Origin: GCA-003244245 sp050700255 | Lineage (GTDB): Bacteria; Actinomycetota; Actinomycetes; Mycobacteriales; Pseudonocardiaceae | NCBI GenBank assembly: GCA_050700255.1 | Contig: JBOHGX010000282.1 | Span: 1 to 7,372 of the forward strand | Length of the DNA: 7,372 nucleotides | Direction of reading: 5' to 3' | In this document: positions 1 through 6,259 of the stretch, piece by piece | How the letters are laid out: each line of letters starts with the position of its first letter | Position numbering within the stretch: the stretch's first letter is position 1 | Translations under genes and position numbers: made by a program | Notes under the pieces: generated by a model | What the model saw: only the letters and a program-made list of their open reading frames with translations | Told to the model about the DNA's origin: nothing | Database searches by the model: none

Positions 1-1
1 G

Positions 2-85
2 GTGGAGCAGGGAACACACGAAGAGCTCGTCGCCGCGGGCGACCGGTATGCCCAGCTATGGGCCGCCTGGTCTGACCACCGGTGA
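2..85 (+). CDS. C-terminal end of an ABC exporter ATPase (partial)
   Basis: This is the last 27 codons of a gene that begins left of the window, ending at TGA 83-85. The peptide begins VEQGTHEELVAAGDRYAQLW. Seen: it has the usual end of a B-type (exporter-fold) ABC nucleotide-binding domain, where the H-loop region is followed by a 'G-x-H-x-E-L-L/V' element and an aromatic-rich final helix (Y-x-x-L-W-x-x-W). The - strand half-transporter at 1213-2928 ends in the same style (GSHSELL, then YAALWQRW). The catalytic motifs are outside the window, so neither substrate nor direction of transport can be inferred. Family membership is fairly sure from this tail alone; nothing more specific is. Confidence 0.8.
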   Translation: MEQGTHEELVAAGDRYAQLWAAWSDHR

Positions 86-98
86 GCAAACGCTTGGA

Positions 99-117
99 GA
101 TCCGGCGGGGCCGGATC
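99..117 (+). terminator. Hairpin terminator after the partial ABC gene
   Basis: A perfect 8-bp inverted repeat, GATCCGGC and GCCGGATC, flanks a 3-nt GGG loop and starts 14 nt after the ABC stop codon. There is no T-tract, which is common for actinobacterial hairpin terminators. It separates the ABC transcript from mntA-hepT, so the toxin-antitoxin pair probably has its own promoter in the remaining ~120 bp. I could not identify a convincing -35/-10 pair there. Confidence 0.6.
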
Positions 118-226
118 ACTGCCGACGGTCCGCCATCCGTGGTCCTCGACACTCGGCCACTGAACCGCGCTTCGGCTCGCGGCGCGCCGCTGTCCGAGAG
201 AACAGCCGGACGGCACACTGGACGCC

Positions 227-231
227 GGAGG
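227..231 (+). promoter_or_regulatory. Shine-Dalgarno site of mntA
   Basis: GGAGG lies 6 nt before ATG 238. It settles the start of mntA at 238, although the same frame stays open back to a GTG at 82 that overlaps the preceding ABC stop codon. Confidence 0.75.
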
Positions 232-237
232 TCATCC

Positions 238-531
238 ATGGATCTGAGCAACGTCGACCGGGGACAGCTGGACGAGCTGTGCCGCCGCTACGGCGTGGCG
301 CGCATCGACGTGTTCGGCTCGGTGGCACGCGGCGAGGACCGGGAAGGCAGCGACGTCGACCTGCTATACGAGCTGCGGCCGGGGGCCCGGCTCGGGTGGG
401 ACATCGAGACGCTGTCGGACGAGCTGGCGGACCTGCTCGGCCGCCCGGTCGACCTGGTGTCCCGTCGAGCGCTGCATCCTCGACTGCGTGACCGTGTCCT
501 CGCCGAGGCCCGGACCCTGTATGCGGCGTGA
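238..531 (+). CDS. mntA: MntA antitoxin, minimal nucleotidyltransferase (type VII TA)
   Basis: A 97-residue MNT-domain protein. Known of the family: MntA-type antitoxins neutralise their HEPN partner by transferring AMP from ATP onto a tyrosine of the toxin. Seen: the nucleotidyltransferase motif GSX10DXD is exact (G27-S28, D39-V-D41) within DVFGSVARG...GSDVDLLYEL. D72 in the PVDLV strand fits the third metal-binding acidic residue. The length is normal for the family. ATG 238 is chosen because of the GGAGG site 6 nt upstream. The stop TGA (529-531) overlaps the start of hepT at 521, so the two genes are translationally coupled in the usual antitoxin-toxin arrangement. No defect is visible in this gene, in contrast to its partner. 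Confidence 0.9.
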   Translation: MDLSNVDRGQLDELCRRYGVARIDVFGSVARGEDREGSDVDLLYELRPGARLGWDIETLSDELADLLGRPVDLVSRRALHPRLRDRVLAEARTLYAA

Positions 532-873
532 CGAACTGCTCCTCGCGGAGATGATCGAGGCTGCCGAGCAGGCGATCGCACTGACGACGGGGACCACCAC
601 CGAGGACATCCATGCAGACCGGCAGCGGCGCGACGCCTTGCTGTGGAACGTCACCGTCCTGGGCGAGGCCGCGAGCCAAGTGTCGGAGCAGACACGAGCC
701 GTTTCCCGGAAGTCGAGTGGCGGCAACCGGCGCGGCTGCGCAACCGGATTGTGCACGGCTACTGGTCCATCGACCTCGACATCCTGCACACGACCGCGGT
801 CGAGCTGCTGCCCGCATTCCTCGACGCACTACGCCAGGTGCTCGCAGCCCTCGAGGAAAGCGACGACGGGTGA
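521..873 (+). pseudogene. hepT: HepT toxin, HEPN RNase, frameshifted
   Basis: HEPN-family toxin partner of mntA; known members are RNases with an RX4-6H active site. The frame from ATG 521 reads MRRDELLLAEMIEAAEQ and stays family-like to about residue 60 (LGEAASQVSEQTRA). It then becomes unlike the family and runs on to a stop at 887-889. The proper sequence resumes in the next frame as FPEVEW...LRNRIVHGYW...LEESDDG and stops at 871-873. One missing base near 698-702 explains this: reading GCC CGT instead of GCCGT restores a 117-residue protein. In the restored protein the active site is R74-N-R-I-V-H79, and Y81 sits at the HXY position that MntA AMPylates in characterised pairs. A GTG at 643 could start the second half alone, but that would lose the N-terminal helices. 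Either the toxin is inactivated, or this is a sequencing error. Confidence 0.85.
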
Positions 874-913
874 CGGAAAGCCCATGTGATCGACGGTGGA
901 GCTGGAACCACGT

Positions 914-942
914 CGGTCCGAGCCTCGGCGTTCGGCTCACCG
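914..942. terminator. Possible bidirectional hairpin between converging genes
   Basis: Left arm CGGT-(cc)-GAGCC pairs with right arm GGCTC-ACCG around a 9-nt loop, with a 2-nt bulge in the left arm. It lies in the 123-bp gap between hepT on the + strand and the - strand operon, where a shared terminator would be expected. The stem is short and imperfect. I see no other feature in 874-996. Confidence 0.3.
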
Positions 943-996
943 TAGGCACCGAGGTGGTCGATGCTCGTGGTCTCGACGCTGTCGCTGGCGGACCGG

Positions 997-1211
997 TCAC
1001 GGATTGCGCACGATCGCGTGAATCCCGATGCGCCGCCACATGACGTGCGCCTCGCCCGGACGAACCTCGAGGCCCCGTACTGCCAGGTCGCGCGCCCTTT
1101 GATCCGCAACCCGGGACGGGAACAGCTCACCGGCCTCGAGGTGGACGACGAAGCAGGCAGCGGTTCCCGGTCACTGTCGAGCATGCGCTGGGCGTCACCG
1201 ATCGCGGCCAC
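997..1211 (-). pseudogene. Small unknown gene at operon end, frameshifted (71 aa when restored)
   Basis: I do not recognise this protein. From GTG 1211, one nucleotide after the stop of the upstream ABC gene, the frame reads VAAIGDAQRMLDSDREPLP. The compositionally better frame then shifts at about 1152-1155 to FVVHLEAGELFPSRVADQRA... and ends HVMWRRIGIHAIVRNP at TGA 999-997. Inserting one base (GCT to GCC followed by TTC) gives exactly 71 codons with no stop. Both halves have mostly G/C third positions. The tight spacing to the ABC gene suggests a co-translated small accessory protein, with no membrane segment or signal peptide. The evidence for coding is composition, position and exact frame repair; no homology was recognised. 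The unshifted frame continues past 1000 with low-complexity, Ser/Arg-rich sequence that does not look like a real protein. Confidence 0.5.
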
Positions 1212-1212
1212 C

Positions 1213-2928
1213 TCATACGGCGCTGCGATGTTGCACCCAGCGCTGCCAGAGCGCGGCGTAGCTGCCGCCGGCAGACAGCAGCTCGGAGTGGCTGCCCAGC
1301 TCGATGATGCGACCGTCCTCGAGGACGGCGACCCGGTCCGCGGCCGCGGCGGCGTGCAACCGGTGGGCGATGGCGATCACGGTGCGGCCCGCCAGCGCGG
1401 CGTCGAGGGAACGGTCAAGGGCGCGGGCCGCGGCGGAGTCGAAGTCGGCGGTGGCCTCGTCGAGCACCACGACGGCGGGGTCGGCGAGCACGAGCCGGGC
1501 CAGCGCGAGCTGCTGGTGCGCGGCGGCGGACAGCCGGTACCCGTCGGAGCCGACGCGGGTCGCCAGCCCGTCGGGCAGCGTGTTCACCCATTCCGCGGCG
1601 GCCACGACAGTCAGCGCGGCCCGCAACTGCTCGTGGCCGGCTCCGGGTGCGACCAGCCGGAGATTGTCGGCCACGGTGCCCAGAAAGGTGTGGGCCTCCT
1701 GGGTGAGCAGCACCACATCGCCGGTCACGGCGACGGTGCCCGCCTCGGGTTGGTGCACTCCGGCGACTAGCGCTGCGACGGTGGACTTGCCGGCACCGCT
1801 GGGCCCGACCAGGGTGAATCGCTCGCCGGCGCGGACGTCGAGGTCGATGCCGTGCAGCACCGGTTGGCCGGGCAGGTAACCGAAGCGCACTCCGCGCAGC
1901 GATACCGCAGTCCCATCGCGTGCGGGAGGTGCAGCCGCAGTGGGGGGATCGGCGAGATGGAATACCCCCGCGATCCGGGCGAGCGCGGCGTTCGCGGTCT
2001 GCAGCCGATCGAGGAACTCCATCAGGACGTTGATCGGACCGACCAGCCGCAGCACGTAGAACGCCGCCGCCGTGACCACCCCGAGGGTGACCGCACCGGC
2101 ATCCAGCAAGACCGCCCCAGCGGCGAGCACCGTGCCGAGCGCGACGAACTGGCCGAGGGTGACACCGGTACGCAGCACGTTGCGGATCACCGCGCCGCGC
2201 ATCGAGGCGGTGAACGCCGCTGCTCCCGCAGCCCGCAGCTGCGCCAACCGCACCGGGCCGAGCCGGTGCGCGGCCACGGTGGCCGCTCCGCCGAAGGACT
2301 CGTGCAACTCGGTGGTCACCTCCGCCGAGCGCTCCCGCTCCGCCCGGTACACGCCGGGCGAGCGGCGCAGGTACCAGCGGCCGGCCAGCACGCCCAGCGG
2401 CAGCCCGACCAGGGTGGCGGCGGCCAGCGGCGGGGACAGCAGCACCAGCGCCGCAGCGGTGAGCAGCAGTTCGATGGCGGCGAGCACCATCGAGGGCACT
2501 GCATAGCGCACCGCGGTGGCCAGTGCGGCGACATCCCCGATCATTCGCGCCAGCAGTTCTCCCGTGCCCGCGCGCTCGGCGGTCGCCAGCGGCAGCGTCA
2601 CAGTGTGGGTGAACAGCCGGAAGCGCAGCGACGCCAGCACATCTTCGCCGACGACGCCGGCGCGGGCTTCGGCGAGATAGGTCAGTACCGCGCCGAGCGC
2701 GGTGACCGCGAGGAACGCTGCTGCGGCGGCGTCGATCACACCGCGATCCTGCCCACCGGTCACCTCGTCGATCACAAGGCCGAGCAGCCGGGGCCCGACA
2801 AGCGTGACGGCGGTAGCCCCGGCGAACAGGACGATCATCCCGGCTATAGCGCCGCGCCGGGCGCGCAGCAGGTCCAGCAGCGCACGGCGGGTAGCGATAC
2901 CGTCAGCGGTCGGCAGAGGCGTGTTCAC
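1213..2928 (-). CDS. ABC half-transporter with intact Walker motifs and degenerate signature
   Basis: A 571-residue B-type (exporter-fold) half-transporter: a membrane domain of about six helices (roughly residues 30-310), then a nucleotide-binding domain. Seen: A-loop Y351, Walker A GPSGAGKST (375-383), Q-loop Q410, Walker B VVVLDE with D490 and E491, and H-loop H522 are all present. The signature is LSAAAHQQ (466-473) instead of LSGGQ. The protein can therefore bind and hydrolyse ATP at its own Walker site only if a partner supplies the signature. The gene at 2925-4706 supplies exactly that. GTG 2928 overlaps the upstream stop in a GTGA, with GGAG 8 nt before it, so the two genes are coupled. 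The C-terminus is normal. Substrate is unknown; lipoprotein genes upstream in the operon suggest a siderophore or related metal complex. Confidence 0.9.
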   Translation of the reverse strand: MNTPLPTADGIATRRALLDLLRARRGAIAGMIVLFAGATAVTLVGPRLLGLVIDEVTGGQDRGVIDAAAAAFLAVTALGAVLTYLAEARAGVVGEDVLASLRFRLFTHTVTLPLATAERAGTGELLARMIGDVAALATAVRYAVPSMVLAAIELLLTAAALVLLSPPLAAATLVGLPLGVLAGRWYLRRSPGVYRAERERSAEVTTELHESFGGAATVAAHRLGPVRLAQLRAAGAAAFTASMRGAVIRNVLRTGVTLGQFVALGTVLAAGAVLLDAGAVTLGVVTAAAFYVLRLVGPINVLMEFLDRLQTANAALARIAGVFHLADPPTAAAPPARDGTAVSLRGVRFGYLPGQPVLHGIDLDVRAGERFTLVGPSGAGKSTVAALVAGVHQPEAGTVAVTGDVVLLTQEAHTFLGTVADNLRLVAPGAGHEQLRAALTVVAAAEWVNTLPDGLATRVGSDGYRLSAAAHQQLALARLVLADPAVVVLDEATADFDSAAARALDRSLDAALAGRTVIAIAHRLHAAAAADRVAVLEDGRIIELGSHSELLSAGGSYAALWQRWVQHRSAV

Positions 2929-4706
2929 GACACCGGCTCCGGGTGTGGCAGCACGACGGCGCGATAACCCGGATCCCCGAGCAGCTCGGCGTGCGTGCCA
3001 TCGGCGCAGATCCGACCGTGCTCGACCAGCACCACCCGGTCCAGCGCCGCTAGGAAGACGGGGCTGCTGGTCAGCACGAGTGTGCTGCGGTCCCCGCGCA
3101 GCGCGAGCAGCGTGTCGATGATGTTGGCCTCGGTGTGCGCGTCGACCGCGGAGGTCGGCTCGGGTAGAACCAGTACCGGCGGAGCCTCGGCCAGCGCTCG
3201 GGCAAGGCCGACACGCTGGCGCTGCCCGCCGGACAGCGTGCGGCCCCGCTCACCCAGCACGGTGGCCCAGCCGTCGGGCAGGCGGTGTGCGATCTCCTCC
3301 ACGGCGGCTACCCGTGCCGCCGCGCTGTGCGCCGGGCCGAAGTCACCGTTGACGGCGACGTTGTGAGCGAGCGAGGTGGCGAACAGGAAGGGGTCGTGCT
3401 CGGCGACCAGCACCGCGCGGCGAACCTGCTCCAGCGGCAGCGCGCGCAGGTCATAACCACCAAGGCGCACCTGCCCGGCGTCCGGATCGGCCCGGCGGGC
3501 CAGCAGATCCGCGAGCACCTGAGGCGCCCGAGGGTCGGCGGTCACCACCCCGAGCGCCTCGCCGGGCGCCACCGTGAGGTCCAGCCCGTCGAGCACCGGC
3601 GCATCGCGCACCACCCCTGCCAGCTCGACCGCCGGCACTTCCCGTAGCACCGGCTGGTCGGTGGACTCGTCGGTCACTGAGGGAGGGCGGTTCAGCAGCT
3701 CGGCGAGGCGAGCAGCCGCGGCGAGCCCGCGGGACCACTTCACCCCGAGCTCAGCGAAGGTGTTCAGCGGGGTCCGCAGGAACTGGGCGTAGCCGAAGAA
3801 CGCGACGAGCTGGCCCACGGACAGTTCCCCGGCCAGCGCCAGGCGGCCACCGACCCAGGCCACCACGACCAGGAAGATCCCGGGAATCAGCACGCCCAGC
3901 GCCCGCCACCACGCCGACAACCGCGCGACCCGTACCGCGGACCCGCGCACCTCCTCGTTGCACTCGGTGAACGACCGGATCGCGGCGTCCTCGGTGCGCA
4001 GGCCCTTGAGCACCCGCAACCCGACGATGGTGTCACCGGCGACCGCTGCGGCCTGCGCGACGCGCTCCTGCTCGCGATGGGAGCGCCGCTCCATCGGGCG
4101 CCACAGCGGAACCATCGCCAGCAGCAGCGGTGGCAGCCCGGCCAGCACGATCCCGCCGAGCAGCGGGGACGTGACGAGCAGGATGGTGGCGACGGCGAGG
4201 AAGCTGACCACCGCCCCCGCCCCGCGGCAGCACAGGTCCGCGACCCCGGCGATCCGGGACGCGTCGGAGGTGGCGCGGCTGACCATGTCCCCGGGCGGTA
4301 CCCGCTCGACACCCCCACGCGGGTCCAGGGCCCGGCGCCCGACCAGCTGCTGCACGACCAGCTCGGTGGTATCCCACAGCCGCCCGGCGATCCAGTGCCG
4401 GCCCGCCGCGGTGGCGGCCTCCGCCACCCCGACTCCCACCAGCACGGCCAACCCTCCGACGAACGCCGCACCTTCACCTGTCACTGCGCGGTCGATCACC
4501 AGGCCGAGTACTGCGGGCATTGCGGCCAGGGAACCCATCCACGCGATCCCGAACACCGCACCGACCGCCACCGCGCGGCGCTGCGCGCCGAGCACGAAAC
4601 GCAGCACCGACCCGGCCGTCGCGGTACCGACGAAGGGTCCCACCGGCGGATCGGGTTCGTTGCGCCAGATCACCAGCCACACAACCCGAAATCGGTACGT
4701 GCCCAC
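2925..4706 (-). CDS. ABC half-transporter with degenerate Walker A/B and intact LSGGQ
   Basis: A 593-residue B-type half-transporter, with membrane helices in roughly residues 45-310 and a nucleotide-binding domain from about 355. Seen: the Walker A position reads VTADPRAPQ (388-396) with no GK[ST]. The Q-loop region reads AEHDPF with no Gln. Walker B is VLVLPE, with P515 in place of Asp, though E516 is kept. The H-loop reads TSSP (546-549) with no His. The signature LSGGQRQR (491-498) and D-loop SAVD are intact. It therefore cannot form its own ATP site but donates the signature to the partner at 1213-2928. The start is uncertain: GTG 4706 gives the longest form, while GTG 4682 or 4673 would remove 8 or 11 residues. 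None has a strong ribosome site. The 28-nt gap from the lipoprotein remnant keeps it in the operon. Confidence 0.9.
   Translation of the reverse strand: MGTYRFRVVWLVIWRNEPDPPVGPFVGTATAGSVLRFVLGAQRRAVAVGAVFGIAWMGSLAAMPAVLGLVIDRAVTGEGAAFVGGLAVLVGVGVAEAATAAGRHWIAGRLWDTTELVVQQLVGRRALDPRGGVERVPPGDMVSRATSDASRIAGVADLCCRGAGAVVSFLAVATILLVTSPLLGGIVLAGLPPLLLAMVPLWRPMERRSHREQERVAQAAAVAGDTIVGLRVLKGLRTEDAAIRSFTECNEEVRGSAVRVARLSAWWRALGVLIPGIFLVVVAWVGGRLALAGELSVGQLVAFFGYAQFLRTPLNTFAELGVKWSRGLAAAARLAELLNRPPSVTDESTDQPVLREVPAVELAGVVRDAPVLDGLDLTVAPGEALGVVTADPRAPQVLADLLARRADPDAGQVRLGGYDLRALPLEQVRRAVLVAEHDPFLFATSLAHNVAVNGDFGPAHSAAARVAAVEEIAHRLPDGWATVLGERGRTLSGGQRQRVGLARALAEAPPVLVLPEPTSAVDAHTEANIIDTLLALRGDRSTLVLTSSPVFLAALDRVVLVEHGRICADGTHAELLGDPGYRAVVLPHPEPVS
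4675..4696. repeat. Imperfect direct repeat, copy B (start of ABC gene)
   Basis: AGCCACNNAACCCGANNTCGGT on the + strand matches 5087-5108 at 18 of 22 positions. It lies just after the stop of the lipoprotein remnant. Its partner lies just after the stop of the intact lipoprotein, so the pair brackets the second lipoprotein copy. Confidence 0.45.
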
Positions 4707-4734
4707 GCTCGAGGCGCGGTGATGGGGTCAGGCG

Positions 4735-5132
4735 TCACTGCGGGTTGTCCAGCAGGATGCGTTCGAGATCGTCGAGGACCTCGTTCTGGGCTTGCAAGCT
4801 GCCGCAGGTGAACTAGTGCGCGGTAAGGGCAGTACCCCATCGCCGAATTCCTCACGCTGATACGCCACGATAGGGACATCGAGCAGCAGCGCCGTCCCGA
4901 GGATCGTGCCGGTGTGCAGCACCGCGACCCGTTCCGGATCGGTCGGCACCTCGATCTCGCCGTACTCGTGCGTAATCGTCTTGGTACGTCCTTCGGATCC
5001 GACCTCTGCCTCAGGAGACTCGGTAGTGCCGCATGCTGTGGCGGTGAGCGCCAATACGAAAAGCAGCAGAACACCGGGGTGGAGTGAGCCACGGAACCCG
5101 AGGTCGGTCCGCCCTGGGCGCCCGAGCGTCAC
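4735..5132 (-). pseudogene. Second siderophore-type binding lipoprotein, internally deleted
   Basis: A paralogue of the lipoprotein at 5129-6121. GTG 5132 overlaps that gene's stop (GTGA). The N-terminal part has a hydrophobic signal ending LTATACG (Cys34 as lipid anchor). It then has the binding-domain start EIEVPTDPERVAVLHTG and GTALLLDVPIVAYQ, clearly matching the upstream copy. After FGDGVLPLP (about 4835) the frame reads nonsense and stops at 4728-4730. In a different frame the family C-terminus reappears as FTCGSLQAQNEVLDDLERIL and ends DNPQ at TGA 4737-4735, matching FTCGTLQAQHLILDDIERIF of the intact copy. About 200 central residues are missing. The codon before FTCG is TAG where the intact copy has TGG (Trp). 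No functional solute-binding protein can result. Confidence 0.85.
5087..5108. repeat. Imperfect direct repeat, copy A (start of second lipoprotein)
   Basis: This matches 4675-4696 at 18 of 22 positions and lies at codons 9-15 of the deleted lipoprotein. Read in the frame that follows each lipoprotein stop (GTGA), the two copies give RTDLGFRG and RTDFGLCG. That suggests a trace of tandem duplication of the lipoprotein gene. Confidence 0.45.
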
Positions 5133-6121
5133 TGCGGGTTGCCCAAGAAGATCCGTTCGATGTCGTCAAGGATCAGATGCTGCGCCTGCAGCGTCCCGCA
5201 GGTAAACCAGTGGTCCGGGTCAACCTGGAACACCTGGCCGCTCTGGACCACGCCCAGAGTGTCCCACAGCGGGTGCGACGTGATCACCTTCACGGCTTGT
5301 GCCGCCTCCTCGGGATCGGTGGCCGTCGACCCGACGTAGTAGAGCAAGGCGTCCGCGTCGAGCTCCCTGAGGCGCTCGATGCTCAGCTTGATCTCCTCGG
5401 TCCCGCGCTGCCCCGGTGGCCGGGTGAAACCGAGCTCCTCCAGCGTAGCGCCGGAACACGTGGCGGCTGAGGAGATCCGGATGTCACCGAGCGCCCGTAA
5501 GTTGGCGAGCGTAACCTCGCGGATCTCCGATTGCTCGCCCAGGGCGGTACGGATCTCCTCGACGCGTCCCTCGTACTCGGCCATGCGCTTCTCGATGGTA
5601 GCTGTCCCCTGGAAGACGGTTGCCGTCCGCCGGAGCGGCTCCTTCCATTCCGGGTCGTTGGTGTTGTGTTCGAACACGACAGTGGGCGCGATCTCGACCA
5701 ACCGGTTATACACATACTCGTCGATGAAAGCGGTTGTCCCGATAATCAAGTCTGGCCTGGTCGCTGCGACCGCTTCGATGTTGGGTTGGGTGACGCTCCC
5801 CGCTCCCACGACGTTCCTCGCCGCAGCGAGCTTCGACTTGTCGAAGTAAGGAAGGAGATCACTTTTGTAGGGCGCAACCGGGTATCCGACGATCGGGACG
5901 TCGAGCAGCAGCGCTGTTCCCAGGACAACCGAATTGTTCAATACGACCACCCGCTGCGGATCGGTGGGCGCCTCGGTTTCACCGTAAACGTGGTAGACCT
6001 TCTGGAATCCCTGCTCGGTCGTTTCACCGGCAGGCTCGCGAGTCCCGTCAGCGGACCCGCACGATGAGATGGTGAGCGCGAGGGCTAGCGTCACAACGAG
6101 GAGCCGGAATATTCGGCGCAT
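5129..6121 (-). CDS. Iron-siderophore-type substrate-binding lipoprotein (FecB/TroA-like fold)
   Basis: A 330-residue exported lipoprotein that should sit on the outer face of the membrane and capture a ligand for ABC transport. Seen: a signal peptide with basic start MRRIFR, a hydrophobic core and lipobox I-S-S-C (Cys21). The fold's usual landmarks follow in order: DPQRVVVLNNSVVLGTALLL (first lobe), IEAVAATRPDLIIG, SGATLEELGFTRP, SIERLRELDADALLYY and HPLWDTLGVVQSGQVFQVD, then a C-terminal helix LILDDIERIF. These match Peripla_BP_2 iron-siderophore binders in order and length. ATG 6121 has GAGGAG 8 nt upstream and directly follows a TGA that ends the tail of the JmjC frame. No FecCD-type permease is in view, so its transporter is either the ABC pair downstream or is encoded elsewhere. 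The exact ligand cannot be read from sequence. Confidence 0.9.
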   Translation of the reverse strand: MRRIFRLLVVTLALALTISSCGSADGTREPAGETTEQGFQKVYHVYGETEAPTDPQRVVVLNNSVVLGTALLLDVPIVGYPVAPYKSDLLPYFDKSKLAAARNVVGAGSVTQPNIEAVAATRPDLIIGTTAFIDEYVYNRLVEIAPTVVFEHNTNDPEWKEPLRRTATVFQGTATIEKRMAEYEGRVEEIRTALGEQSEIREVTLANLRALGDIRISSAATCSGATLEELGFTRPPGQRGTEEIKLSIERLRELDADALLYYVGSTATDPEEAAQAVKVITSHPLWDTLGVVQSGQVFQVDPDHWFTCGTLQAQHLILDDIERIFLGNPQ

Positions 6122-6259
6122 TCAGTGGTCTCCTCTCGTTGGTCGCTCAGTCCGAACCACAGCCAGATGGTGGCGCACGAGCAATTCGACCGCTGTATCG
6201 AGTCGCTTGTCGTCGAGCCCGCCACTGTGCCGCAGCTCACCGATGGTCGTGCTCCGTTC
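6122..6259 (-). other. C-terminal tail of the JmjC gene beyond an in-frame TAG
   Basis: Forty-five sense codons follow the JmjC gene's TAG in the same frame, ending at TGA 6124-6122, which directly abuts the lipoprotein ATG. The tail reads ERSTTIGELRHSGGLDD, then KRLDTAVELLVRHHLAVVR and a polar end. The pattern of two helices followed by a short strand resembles the last winged-helix module of JmjC ribosomal-oxygenase-like proteins. If the TAG were a sense codon, the protein would be 400 residues and end at TGA like the other genes here. Confidence 0.65.
6130..6135 (-). promoter_or_regulatory. Shine-Dalgarno site of the binding lipoprotein
   Basis: GAGGAG on the - strand lies 8 nt before ATG 6121, inside the JmjC tail. 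It lets the lipoprotein be translated even if ribosomes leave the mRNA at the upstream TAG. Confidence 0.6.

Noticed and set aside
179..190. Perfect 12-bp palindrome GCGGCGCGCCGC and a nearby 5-bp inverted repeat (192-196/207-211) as an operator for mntA-hepT
   Set aside because: Such GC palindromes occur by chance at this base composition, the second repeat is very short, and no promoter elements could be placed with them.
82..237. Extension of mntA to GTG 82, which overlaps the ABC stop codon and stays open for 52 codons
   Set aside because: GGAGG lies 6 nt before ATG 238, the family starts there, the extension is arginine-rich low-complexity sequence, and it would run through the terminator-like hairpin at 99-117.
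116..1039. Long - strand reading frame opposite mntA-hepT
   Set aside because: Arg/Pro/Ser-rich and lies antisense to well-recognised MNT and HEPN sequence.
961..1770. Long + strand reading frame opposite the ABC gene
   Set aside because: Gly-rich shadow of the high-GC - strand ABC gene; no domain is visible. The same holds for the + strand frames at 1852-2967 and 3958-4811.
4728..4812. The literal C-terminus of the frame from GTG 5132 (ending CWTTRSDA) as a real truncated protein end
   Set aside because: It is the out-of-frame reading of DNA that encodes the lipoprotein family C-terminus in another frame.
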